Shown piece after piece: positions 7,550 through 15,308 of a stretch of 23,626 bases of DNA. The position numbers and the translations under genes were made by a program. The stretch comes from Andalucia godoyi (lineage: Eukaryota > Discoba > Jakobea > Jakobida > Andaluciidae), in NCBI GenBank assembly GCA_009859145.1, contig VRVR01000012.1:382917-406542 (forward strand), given 5' to 3'. Positions within the stretch are counted from its first letter, which is position 1. Each line of letters opens with the position of its first letter. A model generated the notes under the pieces. The model did not search any database and had not been told where the DNA came from. It was given only the letters and a program-made list of their open reading frames with translations.

Positions 7550-8623
7550 ATGCATACTGCAGACATGAACAGATCAGACAACATTCTTCTAGAGCCGTAC
7601 GAGCATTTGGCAAGAATACCAGGAAAGAACGTGCGATCGATGCTTGTGGATGCGTACAACGAATGGCTCTGCGTCCCCGAAGACAAGGTTTCCATCATCA
7701 AGAACATCATTGCAAAGCTTCATAATGCTTCATTATTGTTTGTCCTTTTCACAGTTTTCGCTTTTTTAAAAATTTCTGTTTTGTTTTGGCTCGCTCATCC
7801 GAGCTTTCACGAGTGCTCTAACATCTTCTTGTTTGGTTTTGGGTTTTTGGTTTTTTTTTTGGTTGGTAGGATTGATGATATAGAAGATAATTCAAAACTT
7901 CGACGCGGAATTCCAGCTGCACACACAATCTATGGAATTCCGGCGACCATCAATACCGCGAATTACGTATATTTTTTGGCAATGTCCGAGGCAATTGCGC
8001 TTGGATCAACGGCACTTGTTGACGGATTTCTAAAGGAGATGATTGCCCTCCATCAAGGCCAGGGCGAGGACATCTACTGGAGAGACACACATACCTGTCC
8101 AACAGAGGAACAGTATGAAAAGATGGTTATGGACAAGACCGGTGGATTGTTCCGGCTGACCGTGCGACTTATGCTTGAATTCTCCAAGCACGAGAATGGA
8201 GGAGTGGCAAGACAGGACGACGAGTTTTATTTATCATTGGCTTCGGAGCTGGGTCTGTACTTCCAAATCATGGACGATTATTTGAACCTGAAGTCGACTG
8301 TGTACGCGGCAAACAAGTCGTTCGCAGAGGACTTGTCGGAAGGAAAATATTCGTTCCCAATCATCCACTGCATTCGCGCATCCCCGTCCGATCGCCGTGT
8401 AGAAAACATCCTCAAACAACGGACGCAGGATGTTGATCTCAAACAGTACGTGTTGCAACTGATAGAACGTGCAGGATCCTTTGACTATACAAGAGAGTAT
8501 TTATGCAAGATGCACGAACAAGTGGTGTCCAAAATCAAGACAAGGCCAAACCCAATGCTGTCAAAAGTTGTTGACAGTTGGTTCCAGATGTGGAACGGAG
8601 TTGACAAGCCTCTTTCCTCATAA
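7550..8623 (+). CDS. GGPS1: Geranylgeranyl diphosphate synthase (two exons: 7550-7737, 7870-8623)
   Basis: After removing one intron the protein has 313 residues and aligns with animal and fungal type-III GGPP synthases. These condense farnesyl diphosphate with isopentenyl diphosphate to supply protein prenylation. Motifs are ILLEPY and IPGK near the start; HNASLLIDDIEDNSKLRRG, containing the first Asp-rich motif (D65-D69); GIPATINTANYVYF; HQGQGEDIYWRD; and the second Asp-rich motif DDYLN (D198-N202), followed by KSFAEDLSEGKYSFP. Reading straight through the intron would insert 44 hydrophobic residues between HNASLL and DDIED, where relatives have none. The ATG at 7550 is the first; 7565 is an alternative five codons later. 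The substrate assignment is by homology. Confidence 0.95.
   Translation: MHTADMNRSDNILLEPYEHLARIPGKNVRSMLVDAYNEWLCVPEDKVSIIKNIIAKLHNASLLFVLFTVFAFLKISVLFWLAHPSFHECSNIFLFGFGFLVFFLVGRIDDIEDNSKLRRGIPAAHTIYGIPATINTANYVYFLAMSEAIALGSTALVDGFLKEMIALHQGQGEDIYWRDTHTCPTEEQYEKMVMDKTGGLFRLTVRLMLEFSKHENGGVARQDDEFYLSLASELGLYFQIMDDYLNLKSTVYAANKSFAEDLSEGKYSFPIIHCIRASPSDRRVENILKQRTQDVDLKQYVLQLIERAGSFDYTREYLCKMHEQVVSKIKTRPNPMLSKVVDSWFQMWNGVDKPLSS
7738..7869 (+). other. Spliceosomal intron in GGPPS, 132 nt, in frame and stop-free
   Basis: Donor GTTTGT at 7738, branch-like CTAAC at 7818-7822 and acceptor TTGGTTGGTAG ending at 7869. Removal joins TT to GATT and restores LLIDDIED exactly as in homologues. The intron is T-rich, its length is a multiple of three and it has no in-frame stop. 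Confidence 0.92.
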
Positions 8624-8872
8624 ATTTAAGCCAAAAACGATAATTCCGGTAAATCAGACACGGCCAATACTGGCCGACACCAGCTCGTTTGTTTCACAGG
8701 AATTCGTGCTTACGCGTAGCCATCTATTCTATCATTCGTTCAGCGCACTGCCAAGAGGCGAACTTCCAAGAAATGATCTCCAATCCCCAGCACGCAGGGT
8801 AGCCAACCCCAAGCAGAAGCCTCAGGGACCGTCTCTTGCAGAACTCGTGGTTTTCTGCTACGATGCACCAGG

Positions 8873-8900
8873 CGCAGTCGCAGTCGCAGTCGCAGTCGCA
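8873..8900. repeat. (CGCAGT)4 tandem repeat
   Basis: Four perfect CGCAGT hexamers followed by CGCA, in a non-coding spacer. Confidence 0.85.
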
Positions 8901-9109
8901 AAACCCCACCGTCTTCCTACCGCCTCTTCCTCTCGTATCTCCAGCTGCATCAATCGCTGCAACTGAGGACACGAAAAGCGCCTGCTGCCAGGGCCGTCAG
9001 AATCAAAAAATGCACCCTTCTCAGGAACAACGTGCCACGCTGAGAACGTGGCTCACCGATTGATCGAGATTGGGAACGGAGCGCGGAGCGCGGAGCATTT
9101 ATCTGAAGA

Positions 9110-9174
9110 GCGCCGTGAGGCGTGTTGGGGGCCTATCCCCTTCGCGGCAACGGGATGCAAGATTGAATATGCAT
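9110..9174 (+). repeat. Two-hairpin dispersed element, copy A
   Basis: CGCC-GTGA-GGCG (9111-9122) and GGGG-CCTAT-CCCC (9128-9140) form two adjacent hairpins. They are followed by a GGGATGCAAGATTGAATATG block. A second, diverged copy lies in the opposite orientation at 22741-22816. Function is unknown: it could be a short non-autonomous repeat or a structured RNA or DNA element. Confidence 0.5.
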
Positions 9175-9312
9175 GTCTATTCGTATATATATGCATGTTC
9201 AGTGTATAATGTAGGCTTGCAGTGAACCAACAAAGACATTGGACGATCGGGGGGTGGGTGTGGTGGGCGGGGATTACATTGCTCGACCTGTCGAGAACTC
9301 GGAAATTCAAAA

Positions 9313-9942
9313 TCATCGTACGAGCTGACCCTCCTTGTCAAAATGGAGATAGTACTTCGCAGACTGGCACCTCAGCAGTTTTCGGACAGTCCTATAGCCC
9401 CAGATGACTTCGGCCACCCAAAATGCCCAAGACAACTGGATCATGGCGCGGTCAAGCGGAGTCATATCAAACTGAATGACGGTTAAATAGACATATGTGA
9501 GAATCTGCGGAAACACTGAGAGGAGAACAAACCCAACCATCGACGGAACCCGCTCGCCCAGATTGCCTGTGAATCCCAAGTACAGACGTCCGATTTCTGC
9601 GATGCACCAAATAGCAAACAGCAGTGAATGGAGGGCATCTTGCCACAGCGGCCAGCTATAATACCGCGATCTCCATGCAATTGTGAATATCGAGAGCACA
9701 ATCATCATCGCGCAGTAATAGGAATGCATGTACATCAGCAGTTGGAAGTTGACAGACGAGTTGATTTCAGTGTTGATCGGCCTCAAGGATCTCGACTTGT
9801 TGGACTGACCACTAAACGATTTCTGCAGAGATGTTGCGCCGTGCAACATCGAGGTTGATAATCGTTTCAATGAGGACTTTGAATGCCCATGTTCAGAGCC
9901 GGGAGGGGGAGTGGTCGATTGGTTTGGAAGAGGGGGCTTCAT
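9313..9942 (-). CDS. TMEM17: TMEM17-like ciliary transition-zone membrane protein
   Basis: This 209-residue protein has four hydrophobic segments (about 68-89, 104-123, 135-157 and 168-185) and the family hallmark EIGRLYLGFTGNLGERVP (116-133), close to the corresponding stretch of animal TMEM17. TMEM17 and TMEM216 proteins (the Transmemb_17 family) belong to the MKS module of the transition zone, which gates entry to cilia and flagella. A Ser/Pro-rich cytosolic N-terminus (1-65) precedes TM1 and is longer than the hydrophobic core needs. A start at MKPPLPNQ was chosen as the first ATG of the frame. It implies the organism builds a compartmentalised flagellum, in line with the tubulin acetyltransferase 4 kb away. 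Confidence 0.85.
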   Translation of the reverse strand: MKPPLPNQSTTPPPGSEHGHSKSSLKRLSTSMLHGATSLQKSFSGQSNKSRSLRPINTEINSSVNFQLLMYMHSYYCAMMIVLSIFTIAWRSRYYSWPLWQDALHSLLFAIWCIAEIGRLYLGFTGNLGERVPSMVGFVLLSVFPQILTYVYLTVIQFDMTPLDRAMIQLSWAFWVAEVIWGYRTVRKLLRCQSAKYYLHFDKEGQLVR

Positions 9943-10535
9943 GAAGCAATATACAGGACAGACGTAAACAACAAGCTACAAATAAGAGACCAAAGAACCA
10001 AAAGTATATATAATGAAAACACAAAAAATTAATTAAATTACAAAGAAGAGGAGAAAACACAAAGTATCACAACGGTATATTCAAAAAAATATAAATAAAT
10101 AAATATTATCAGTTCAGTATGCAGGTGAGATAATATAAGGTAGAAAGAATAAATACTGGACAAACCAGATCTGGAATCGTGGAATTACTCAATCTGGGGA
10201 AACATGATTTGATCGTTAAGACACACTGACACGGAATGACATTCAAAGCAAGAAAAAAAAAAAAAAGCGCAAAAGGAAAAAAGGTCACAATGACATCAGA
10301 ATCGCGATTCGGAAATGCCCGATGAAATCTCCGATGCATTTTCCTCTTCTTCTTCACCTGCTCTTTCCGCGACTTCCCCAAGAAAAAGAAGCGAGAAACA
10401 TAGTCCGATTCGCCGCCATGCATGCGAGAGACACAAACGACTCCAGAAGGCACTTCGCAGGCTTCTATCCAGCATGGTACATTAAAGACACGGGGGTGGT
10501 CGGTGCACTCTGTAGCATTCTCCGATCAACAAACA
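9943..10535. other. AT-rich spacer upstream of TMEM17
   Basis: This 593-base spacer has an AT-rich core (about 9995-10110) and an A run at 10253-10266. It should contain the TMEM17 promoter and the 3'UTR of the next minus-strand gene. No convincing gene is seen. Confidence 0.5.
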
Positions 10536-12113
10536 TCACAGAGAATCCGACGACATCGGCACATATCGCGGACGGCATTTCAGCACAACGGCGAAATTCT
10601 TTTCCATCTCGGTTGTCTTGTAGAGCTGCAGCATGGAAACAAGAGAAGCTGAGCTCCCTAGGTCCACATGCAGCCCCTCGCAGTCCAGCAGCAGATGCTG
10701 CATTCGCTTGGCGTCCGCTACACTGCAAGACAAGTACCCTTTCGTCCACTGGTGACCGCGGTAGGTCTGTGACAGGTTGTCCCGACTCACGCCAAAGCCA
10801 CACCATCCAAGCATCATATTCATGTCTGCGCGGCTGTCATTTGAGAAAACAGACGGTCTGCAAGCTGGCTCCACAACATAACCAGAAATGGTTGGGCGCA
10901 TGGACCGCAGGAACCGCAACACGCCCGAATACAGTGCCCCCGTTCCGACGCAGTCGACAAACACATCCAGCTGCGCACCGGTTGCGGATACCTGCTCAAA
11001 GATTTCGGACCCCAGGTTTCGAAAATAAGCCAGCAGCGAGTACGGATTGCAGAACGGGTCGTAGAGAATCCGGAACGTCCCGTCCCGTGTCGACACGTGC
11101 ATCGGTGTTGACTTGACCAGCACGGGACTCGATACATATGCAGAGCCGGGTCCGTACACGTGCTCCACGCCACGTGCCCGCATGTCTGCGATATGTCTTT
11201 CATTAAGCTGCCCAAAAACGGAATCGCTGCTCGTTGCTAGTGGAATCACGTGAACGGCAACGTGGACATTGGGAAACGAAGCCTCGTGGCGTACCATCCT
11301 CGACACAATCTTGACAGATTCTCGCAAATAGGGCATGTCAAAAGTCACAATCTCGATATTCTGCACACCGGAATCCGCGACCGGAAAGATCTCGTCCTGC
11401 AAACCAAGACGGAAAAACTCCATGATTTCGCGGTCCAAGTGGCATCCAGACGGATTCGCCAATTCGCACTTTGCAAACCATTTAGAGTGATGCACCTTCA
11501 GTTCCTGTCTCAAATTACGGAGTTCCACGAGCGGAGTGCAGCCTATCCGCTGAAGAGGGCTCTCCAATGCTGCAGGAGCATACGGCCCCGATGATGCATG
11601 CGTCGACAGCACGTTGCTCGGATACGGTTGTTTCCTGACCGAGAAGAGGCCGTCAAAAGAAGGGCCTTCGTAGTACGTCGATTTTGACGGCACAATCGGA
11701 AGCCCTTTCTTCTTAAGCTGCTCGTTGGAAAGATATTCAACCGCTCCTTTCTCTGCACTTTGCAATGCATTCGACGCAGCCGGTGTCCCAGAATAGTTGC
11801 CAATCAGCTTTTCCAGAACGCCACCATCACCACTTTTCCTACTGCTGCCATTGCTGTCACTTTGAAAACACCGGATGAACAAGCAGCGACGACGGAATCC
11901 CATCCGCTCTCGGAACTCTCTGAAACGAAGTTTAACAAGGGAAAAGAGAAAACCCGATTTTCTCTTTGAAAAAGCCTTTTCCCGGTCTTTTCCCATCTCG
12001 ATTTCATTTTCCATTTCCCGGCGGGCGGCATCAAGTGAGACTGCTTGCTCATTCTCTGGCCACTGCTTTCTTCGCCCTCTCGGGGTGGAAATTGAAGCTT
12101 GTGAAATGCACAT
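10536..12113 (-). CDS. CBS/cysteine-synthase-fold protein lacking the PLP lysine (putative pseudoenzyme)
   Basis: This is an open frame of up to 525 residues; the alternative start MGFRRRCLF at 11903 gives 455 residues with a basic, presequence-like N-terminus. The core resembles fold-type II PLP enzymes (cystathionine beta-synthase, O-acetylserine sulfhydrylase). IGCTPLVEL (190-198) matches IGNTPLVRL, and FAKCELANPSG (213-223) matches the strand before the PLP lysine. The expected S-x-K-D-R then reads CHLDR, so leucine 226 replaces the Schiff-base lysine. The TSGNTG loop is unrecognisable (ADSGVQN) and the phosphate-binding GTGGT reads GTGAL (390-394). The flanking fold persists: CNPYSLLAYFRNLGSEIFEQ, YVVEP, GLHVDLGSSASLV. 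The frame is intact, so it is not decaying DNA. Function is unknown; a regulatory or scaffold role is only an inference. Confidence 0.75.
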   Translation of the reverse strand: MCISQASISTPRGRRKQWPENEQAVSLDAARREMENEIEMGKDREKAFSKRKSGFLFSLVKLRFREFRERMGFRRRCLFIRCFQSDSNGSSRKSGDGGVLEKLIGNYSGTPAASNALQSAEKGAVEYLSNEQLKKKGLPIVPSKSTYYEGPSFDGLFSVRKQPYPSNVLSTHASSGPYAPAALESPLQRIGCTPLVELRNLRQELKVHHSKWFAKCELANPSGCHLDREIMEFFRLGLQDEIFPVADSGVQNIEIVTFDMPYLRESVKIVSRMVRHEASFPNVHVAVHVIPLATSSDSVFGQLNERHIADMRARGVEHVYGPGSAYVSSPVLVKSTPMHVSTRDGTFRILYDPFCNPYSLLAYFRNLGSEIFEQVSATGAQLDVFVDCVGTGALYSGVLRFLRSMRPTISGYVVEPACRPSVFSNDSRADMNMMLGWCGFGVSRDNLSQTYRGHQWTKGYLSCSVADAKRMQHLLLDCEGLHVDLGSSASLVSMLQLYKTTEMEKNFAVVLKCRPRYVPMSSDSL

Positions 12114-12192
12114 TTTATTATTATTATTATTATTATTATTATAATTATTATAATTATTATAATAATATTATATAATTATATATAATTATATA
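12114..12192. repeat. AT-only microsatellite (TTA)n/(TATAA)n
   Basis: About 80 bases of almost pure A/T, beginning as (TTA) triplets and grading into TATAATTA repeats. It lies in the divergent promoter between the CBS-fold protein and DnaJ. Confidence 0.95.
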
Positions 12193-12326
12193 TTGGTTTT
12201 TCATGGAGAGTTTTGTTTTTGGAAATCGACTGACATTCTTGCTCTCTGTTTTTGGAAAGTTGTTGTTGAGAGGAATTTGACTCTTCGCTTCTCTTTCTCT
12301 ACTTTGCTTCTCGCTAAAGTGAATTC

Positions 12327-13634
12327 ATGTTTTACAGGGCGGTTCGAGAGCGACTGACTCCACAGTTTGCCAATCACACGCGTCGATTTTTTGCATCATT
12401 CGACAAGGATCCTTATGCAGTTCTCGGGGTGTCCAAGACTGCAGATGACCAAGAAATTAAGAAAAAGTACCGCGATCTTGCCAAGAAGTACCATCCGGAC
12501 GTGAATAAGGCGGCAGATGCACGCGATAAGTTCACGGAAATCAGCGCGGCGTATGAAATCCTGAGCAATGCGGAAAAGAGAAGACAGTACGACACGTTTG
12601 GGACAGTTGGCGAGGATTTCGGCCGTGGGGGTCCATCGGCTGGTGGTGCTGGAGGCCCAGGGGGGTTTGGGCATCCGTTTGGAGGAGCCGGGTTTTCCGC
12701 AGAAGACATTTTTGGAGAGCTTTTTGGAGCTGGAAAGAGAGGGAAACGTGCATCTGCTGGAGGTCGGCCAGGAAGCGGTGCGGCGAATGGCATGTCCGGA
12801 GGTCCGGTCCCAGGAAATGATATTCAAATGTCCATCCACATTCCCTTCATGGAGGCCGTCCATGGATCAACACGAGATGTTTCTGTGAACTCAAAGGCAT
12901 CGTGCACAACATGCAGTGGTTCCGGCGCGAAGCCAGGGACGTCGGCGAAAACGTGCCCCGAGTGCAAGGGATCAGGGCGAGTTATTTTCCAGTCTGGTTT
13001 CTTTTCTTTTGAAAATGTATGTTCTAGATGCGGTGGCTCCGGGCAGACCATTGCAAATCCGTGTGTCACGTGTTCAGGCTCCGGGAGAATGGAGCAGACC
13101 AAGACAATCACGATTACCGTTCCACAGGGCGTCGACAACGGAGTCACATTGCGCATTCCGAACAAGGGAGAGGCCGGTATCCGAGGAGGGCCTTCCGGTC
13201 ATTTGTACGTGGACATTCGTGTGGATCCAGATCCATTTTTCCGACGCGAAGGGGCGGATGTCCATACGGACGTGCACTTGTCCTTGGTAGAGGCTCTTCT
13301 CGGCGGGAACGTTACGATTCCGACGTTGAGTGGCGAAGTGGAGTTGAAGATTCCCGAAGGTGTCCAGCACAACGACGAGCGCGTCCTGCGTGCGAAGGGA
13401 ATCAAGAGATTGCACGAATCGGGGCATGGAAACCACTATGTGCATTTCAAGGTTGATTTGCCCAGCCGATTGAACGCCAAGCAACGAGAACTGATTGAGC
13501 AGTTTGCTGCGGAGGGCGGCGAACGAAGTTCTGCAAAGAGAGAAGGGATGTTCAAGACCGTCTTTAACAAGGTGAAGTCGTTCATGGATTCTAAACAGAA
13601 GAGCAGCAGCAGCACCGGCGGTTCGTCGTCCTAA
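12327..13634 (+). CDS. DNAJA3: Mitochondrial type-I DnaJ (Hsp40) co-chaperone
   Basis: This 435-residue protein has the complete class A J-protein layout: J domain (28-92) with HPD at 56-58, Gly/Phe-rich linker (96-160), four CxxCxGxG zinc-binding repeats (CTTCSGSG 193, CPECKGSG 210, CSRCGGSG 232, CVTCSGSG 246) and C-terminal substrate-binding domains (255-395). It stimulates the ATPase of mitochondrial Hsp70 and delivers unfolded clients. The N-terminus MFYRAVRERLTPQF with TRRFFASFDKDPY is arginine-rich and acid-free up to the J domain, as expected for a presequence. This fits Mdj1/Tid1 rather than cytosolic Ydj1, and no CaaX box is present. The tail is Lys/Ser-rich. It is transcribed away from the CBS-fold gene. 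Confidence 0.95.
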   Translation: MFYRAVRERLTPQFANHTRRFFASFDKDPYAVLGVSKTADDQEIKKKYRDLAKKYHPDVNKAADARDKFTEISAAYEILSNAEKRRQYDTFGTVGEDFGRGGPSAGGAGGPGGFGHPFGGAGFSAEDIFGELFGAGKRGKRASAGGRPGSGAANGMSGGPVPGNDIQMSIHIPFMEAVHGSTRDVSVNSKASCTTCSGSGAKPGTSAKTCPECKGSGRVIFQSGFFSFENVCSRCGGSGQTIANPCVTCSGSGRMEQTKTITITVPQGVDNGVTLRIPNKGEAGIRGGPSGHLYVDIRVDPDPFFRREGADVHTDVHLSLVEALLGGNVTIPTLSGEVELKIPEGVQHNDERVLRAKGIKRLHESGHGNHYVHFKVDLPSRLNAKQRELIEQFAAEGGERSSAKREGMFKTVFNKVKSFMDSKQKSSSSTGGSSS

Positions 13635-13803
13635 CGCAGAAATGCGAATTCCAAAATCCGGAGCACGCATCCAAAAGAGCCGCACTCCCTTTCCTACACG
13701 CCAAAAAAAAAAAAGTAGTAATTTCTAAGGTACAGTACAGACATATCTACCAAAGTACGGTAATGCTGAGAGTTTTTAATGACTATGAGCACTGCTACCA
13801 TGA
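13635..13803. other. Convergent 3' spacer DnaJ/ATAT1
   Basis: This 169-base gap has a 12-A run near 13704-13715. No gene and no clear AATAAA were found. Confidence 0.4.
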
Positions 13804-14907
13804 TCAACTCGTCAATCCGGAAGAGCGAAGAGACTGCAGCTGATCTCGCGAAACAACGCCAATTGCACGACCTGTAATGGGATCCCGGTGAATTTGAGCA
13901 AAGGGCGGCCGCGGAGGTGCTTGTGGTGGCACTGCCCGCGCTGCGGTACTAGGACCGATCGATGTGGCTCCCGTTTGGTGAGAAGCGACGCTGCTTGCTG
14001 GAGTCGCCGTTGCACCAGAGACTTTCCTAGAATCGACAAACGACGATACGACGGGCTTGTGCATCGGTTCGGAAGCAAGATGCTTTGCAGAAGATTCGCC
14101 GACGACACTCGACGGCATGGAGTGCGGCTTAACAGGGACATTGATGACTGGCGTTTTGGCAACTTGATGTCGGGCCGTCAGCGGTCGTTGCGAAACTGAC
14201 TCGAATTTGTTCTCCTTTGAAGACACCGACGTCTGGTCAAAGTACGCTTTAAACACGACGAAATTGTTCGTTTGCGGGACGTACGAAACCAAGCCAAAGT
14301 GGCGTGCCAGGAAAGAAATGAGCTTCGGGGAGGGACGATCGTAGGCAAGTCTGGAGGCAGTGAGAGCAGGCTGCTGTTTGTCCAGCGGAATGGCAGGAAC
14401 CAGGGATGCAGAGCTTCTGCTGCTCGCATTTCGACTCGATCCTGCGCCAGCTGCAACAGACGAAGCAGGCGCCGCGCTTTCACGACTGCTCATTTCCTCC
14501 AGCATCATATTAAAAAGCGTTAGGCCAATTCCGCTCCGTTGACAGGACTCATGAACGTAGAAATCGAGGACGCAGAGTGGATTGATTTCGTGGATTTTGC
14601 CAACTTCATCTCGAATGAACAGGCGCTTGTGCCCGACTTTCAGCAGACCCGTGCAAAGCTTCCGATCCTCGGAGAAGGAGAGAAATAGAACATGGTCGGT
14701 GTTCTCCATCTTGGAGCCCGAAGTGATCACATGGGGAAGCCCCTGGGCCTTAGATGACAATGTGCCCATCGTGTCAATTAATCGTTCGACATCCCGCAGA
14801 CTCCCGGGGCTCCTGCGCTGCAGATTCGACAGCATCGAAGCCGTTAGAACTGCCGCAGGTCCATTCGCTTCAGCAAAGAGAGCCAACGCGCCTTGAGGAA
14901 TCTCCAT
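13804..14907 (-). CDS. ATAT1: Alpha-tubulin N-acetyltransferase (MEC-17/ATAT1 family)
   Basis: This 367-residue protein acetylates lysine 40 of alpha-tubulin inside stable microtubules, mainly axonemes. The catalytic core matches the family: EINPLCVLDFYVHESCQRSG (107-126) with the conserved cysteine C112 and the acetyl-CoA loop QRSGIG (123-128), then LAYDRPSPKLISFLARHFGL with the catalytic aspartate D190, and VPQTNNFVVFKAYF. Between them sits an Ala/Ser-rich insertion of about 40 residues (141-180) that animal enzymes lack. Residues 225-340 are a low-complexity Ser/Pro tail, ending with RDPITGRAIGVVSRDQ. The start at MEIPQGALAL is preferred over an ATG 16 codons upstream, whose extension is AT-rich leader. 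A flagellum-related role agrees with TMEM17 nearby. Confidence 0.93.
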   Translation of the reverse strand: MEIPQGALALFAEANGPAAVLTASMLSNLQRRSPGSLRDVERLIDTMGTLSSKAQGLPHVITSGSKMENTDHVLFLSFSEDRKLCTGLLKVGHKRLFIRDEVGKIHEINPLCVLDFYVHESCQRSGIGLTLFNMMLEEMSSRESAAPASSVAAGAGSSRNASSRSSASLVPAIPLDKQQPALTASRLAYDRPSPKLISFLARHFGLVSYVPQTNNFVVFKAYFDQTSVSSKENKFESVSQRPLTARHQVAKTPVINVPVKPHSMPSSVVGESSAKHLASEPMHKPVVSSFVDSRKVSGATATPASSVASHQTGATSIGPSTAARAVPPQAPPRPPFAQIHRDPITGRAIGVVSRDQLQSLRSSGLTS

Positions 14908-15308
14908 AATTTTGGTGTTTTTCTTAAAAAAGTTAAAAATGATTAAATTCAGCAATCTTGATTAAAAAAAATTTCAAACGGACGGAGCCAGAGAGCCAGA
15001 GACCGAAGAGAAAATTAAATTAAATTAATAAATAAATAGAAAACGGATGATGAATGCAGCGTCTCTCTCTATGCAATTGCTGATCAATGCATGGTGCTTT
15101 GACGAATCCGACTCCTCTTCCCAAAACGGCTCGGTACTACGACCGCGAGGTGTCTGCAGCAGACTCGGGTTTTGAAAATTGGATCTGGGAGGCGTGAAGC
15201 TTGAATGCGCTCTGCTGCAGAACAAAACGTAACTGTAGCAGTCTTTTCCCCCTCCTTCGTACTACGAAACGAAAAGGAAATAAGAGGCAGAAGAAGGAAA
15301 GCAAAAAC
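14908..15308. other. Divergent promoter spacer ATAT1 / PIP-box gene
   Basis: This 401-base stretch has an AT-rich half (14920-15050) next to ATAT1 and a more mixed half leading into the PIP-box gene. No gene is recognised. Divergent promoters are expected. Confidence 0.45.

Larger units (their letters stand above)
8624..9312. other. Convergent spacer between GGPPS and TMEM17 with short repeats
   Basis: No coding gene was recognised in this 0.69-kb stretch. It contains four tandem CGCAGT units (8873-8896), a GAGCGCG-rich spot (about 9078-9095) and a two-hairpin element at 9111-9174, described separately. Open frames across it show no family resemblance. Confidence 0.5.

Noticed and set aside
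8469-8966. 165-codon plus frame overlapping the GGPPS 3' end
   Set aside because: It starts inside the GGPPS exon in another frame, and its repeat-encoded AVAVAVA run is not conserved protein.
10322-11116. 264-codon plus-strand open frame opposite the CBS-fold gene
   Set aside because: No homology; Arg/Ser/Pro-rich composition typical of antisense to a coding gene, whereas the minus frame shows clear fold-type II motifs.
12114-12192. AT tract as a centromere or replication origin
   Set aside because: Only about 80 bases, in an ordinary divergent promoter, with no supporting structure.
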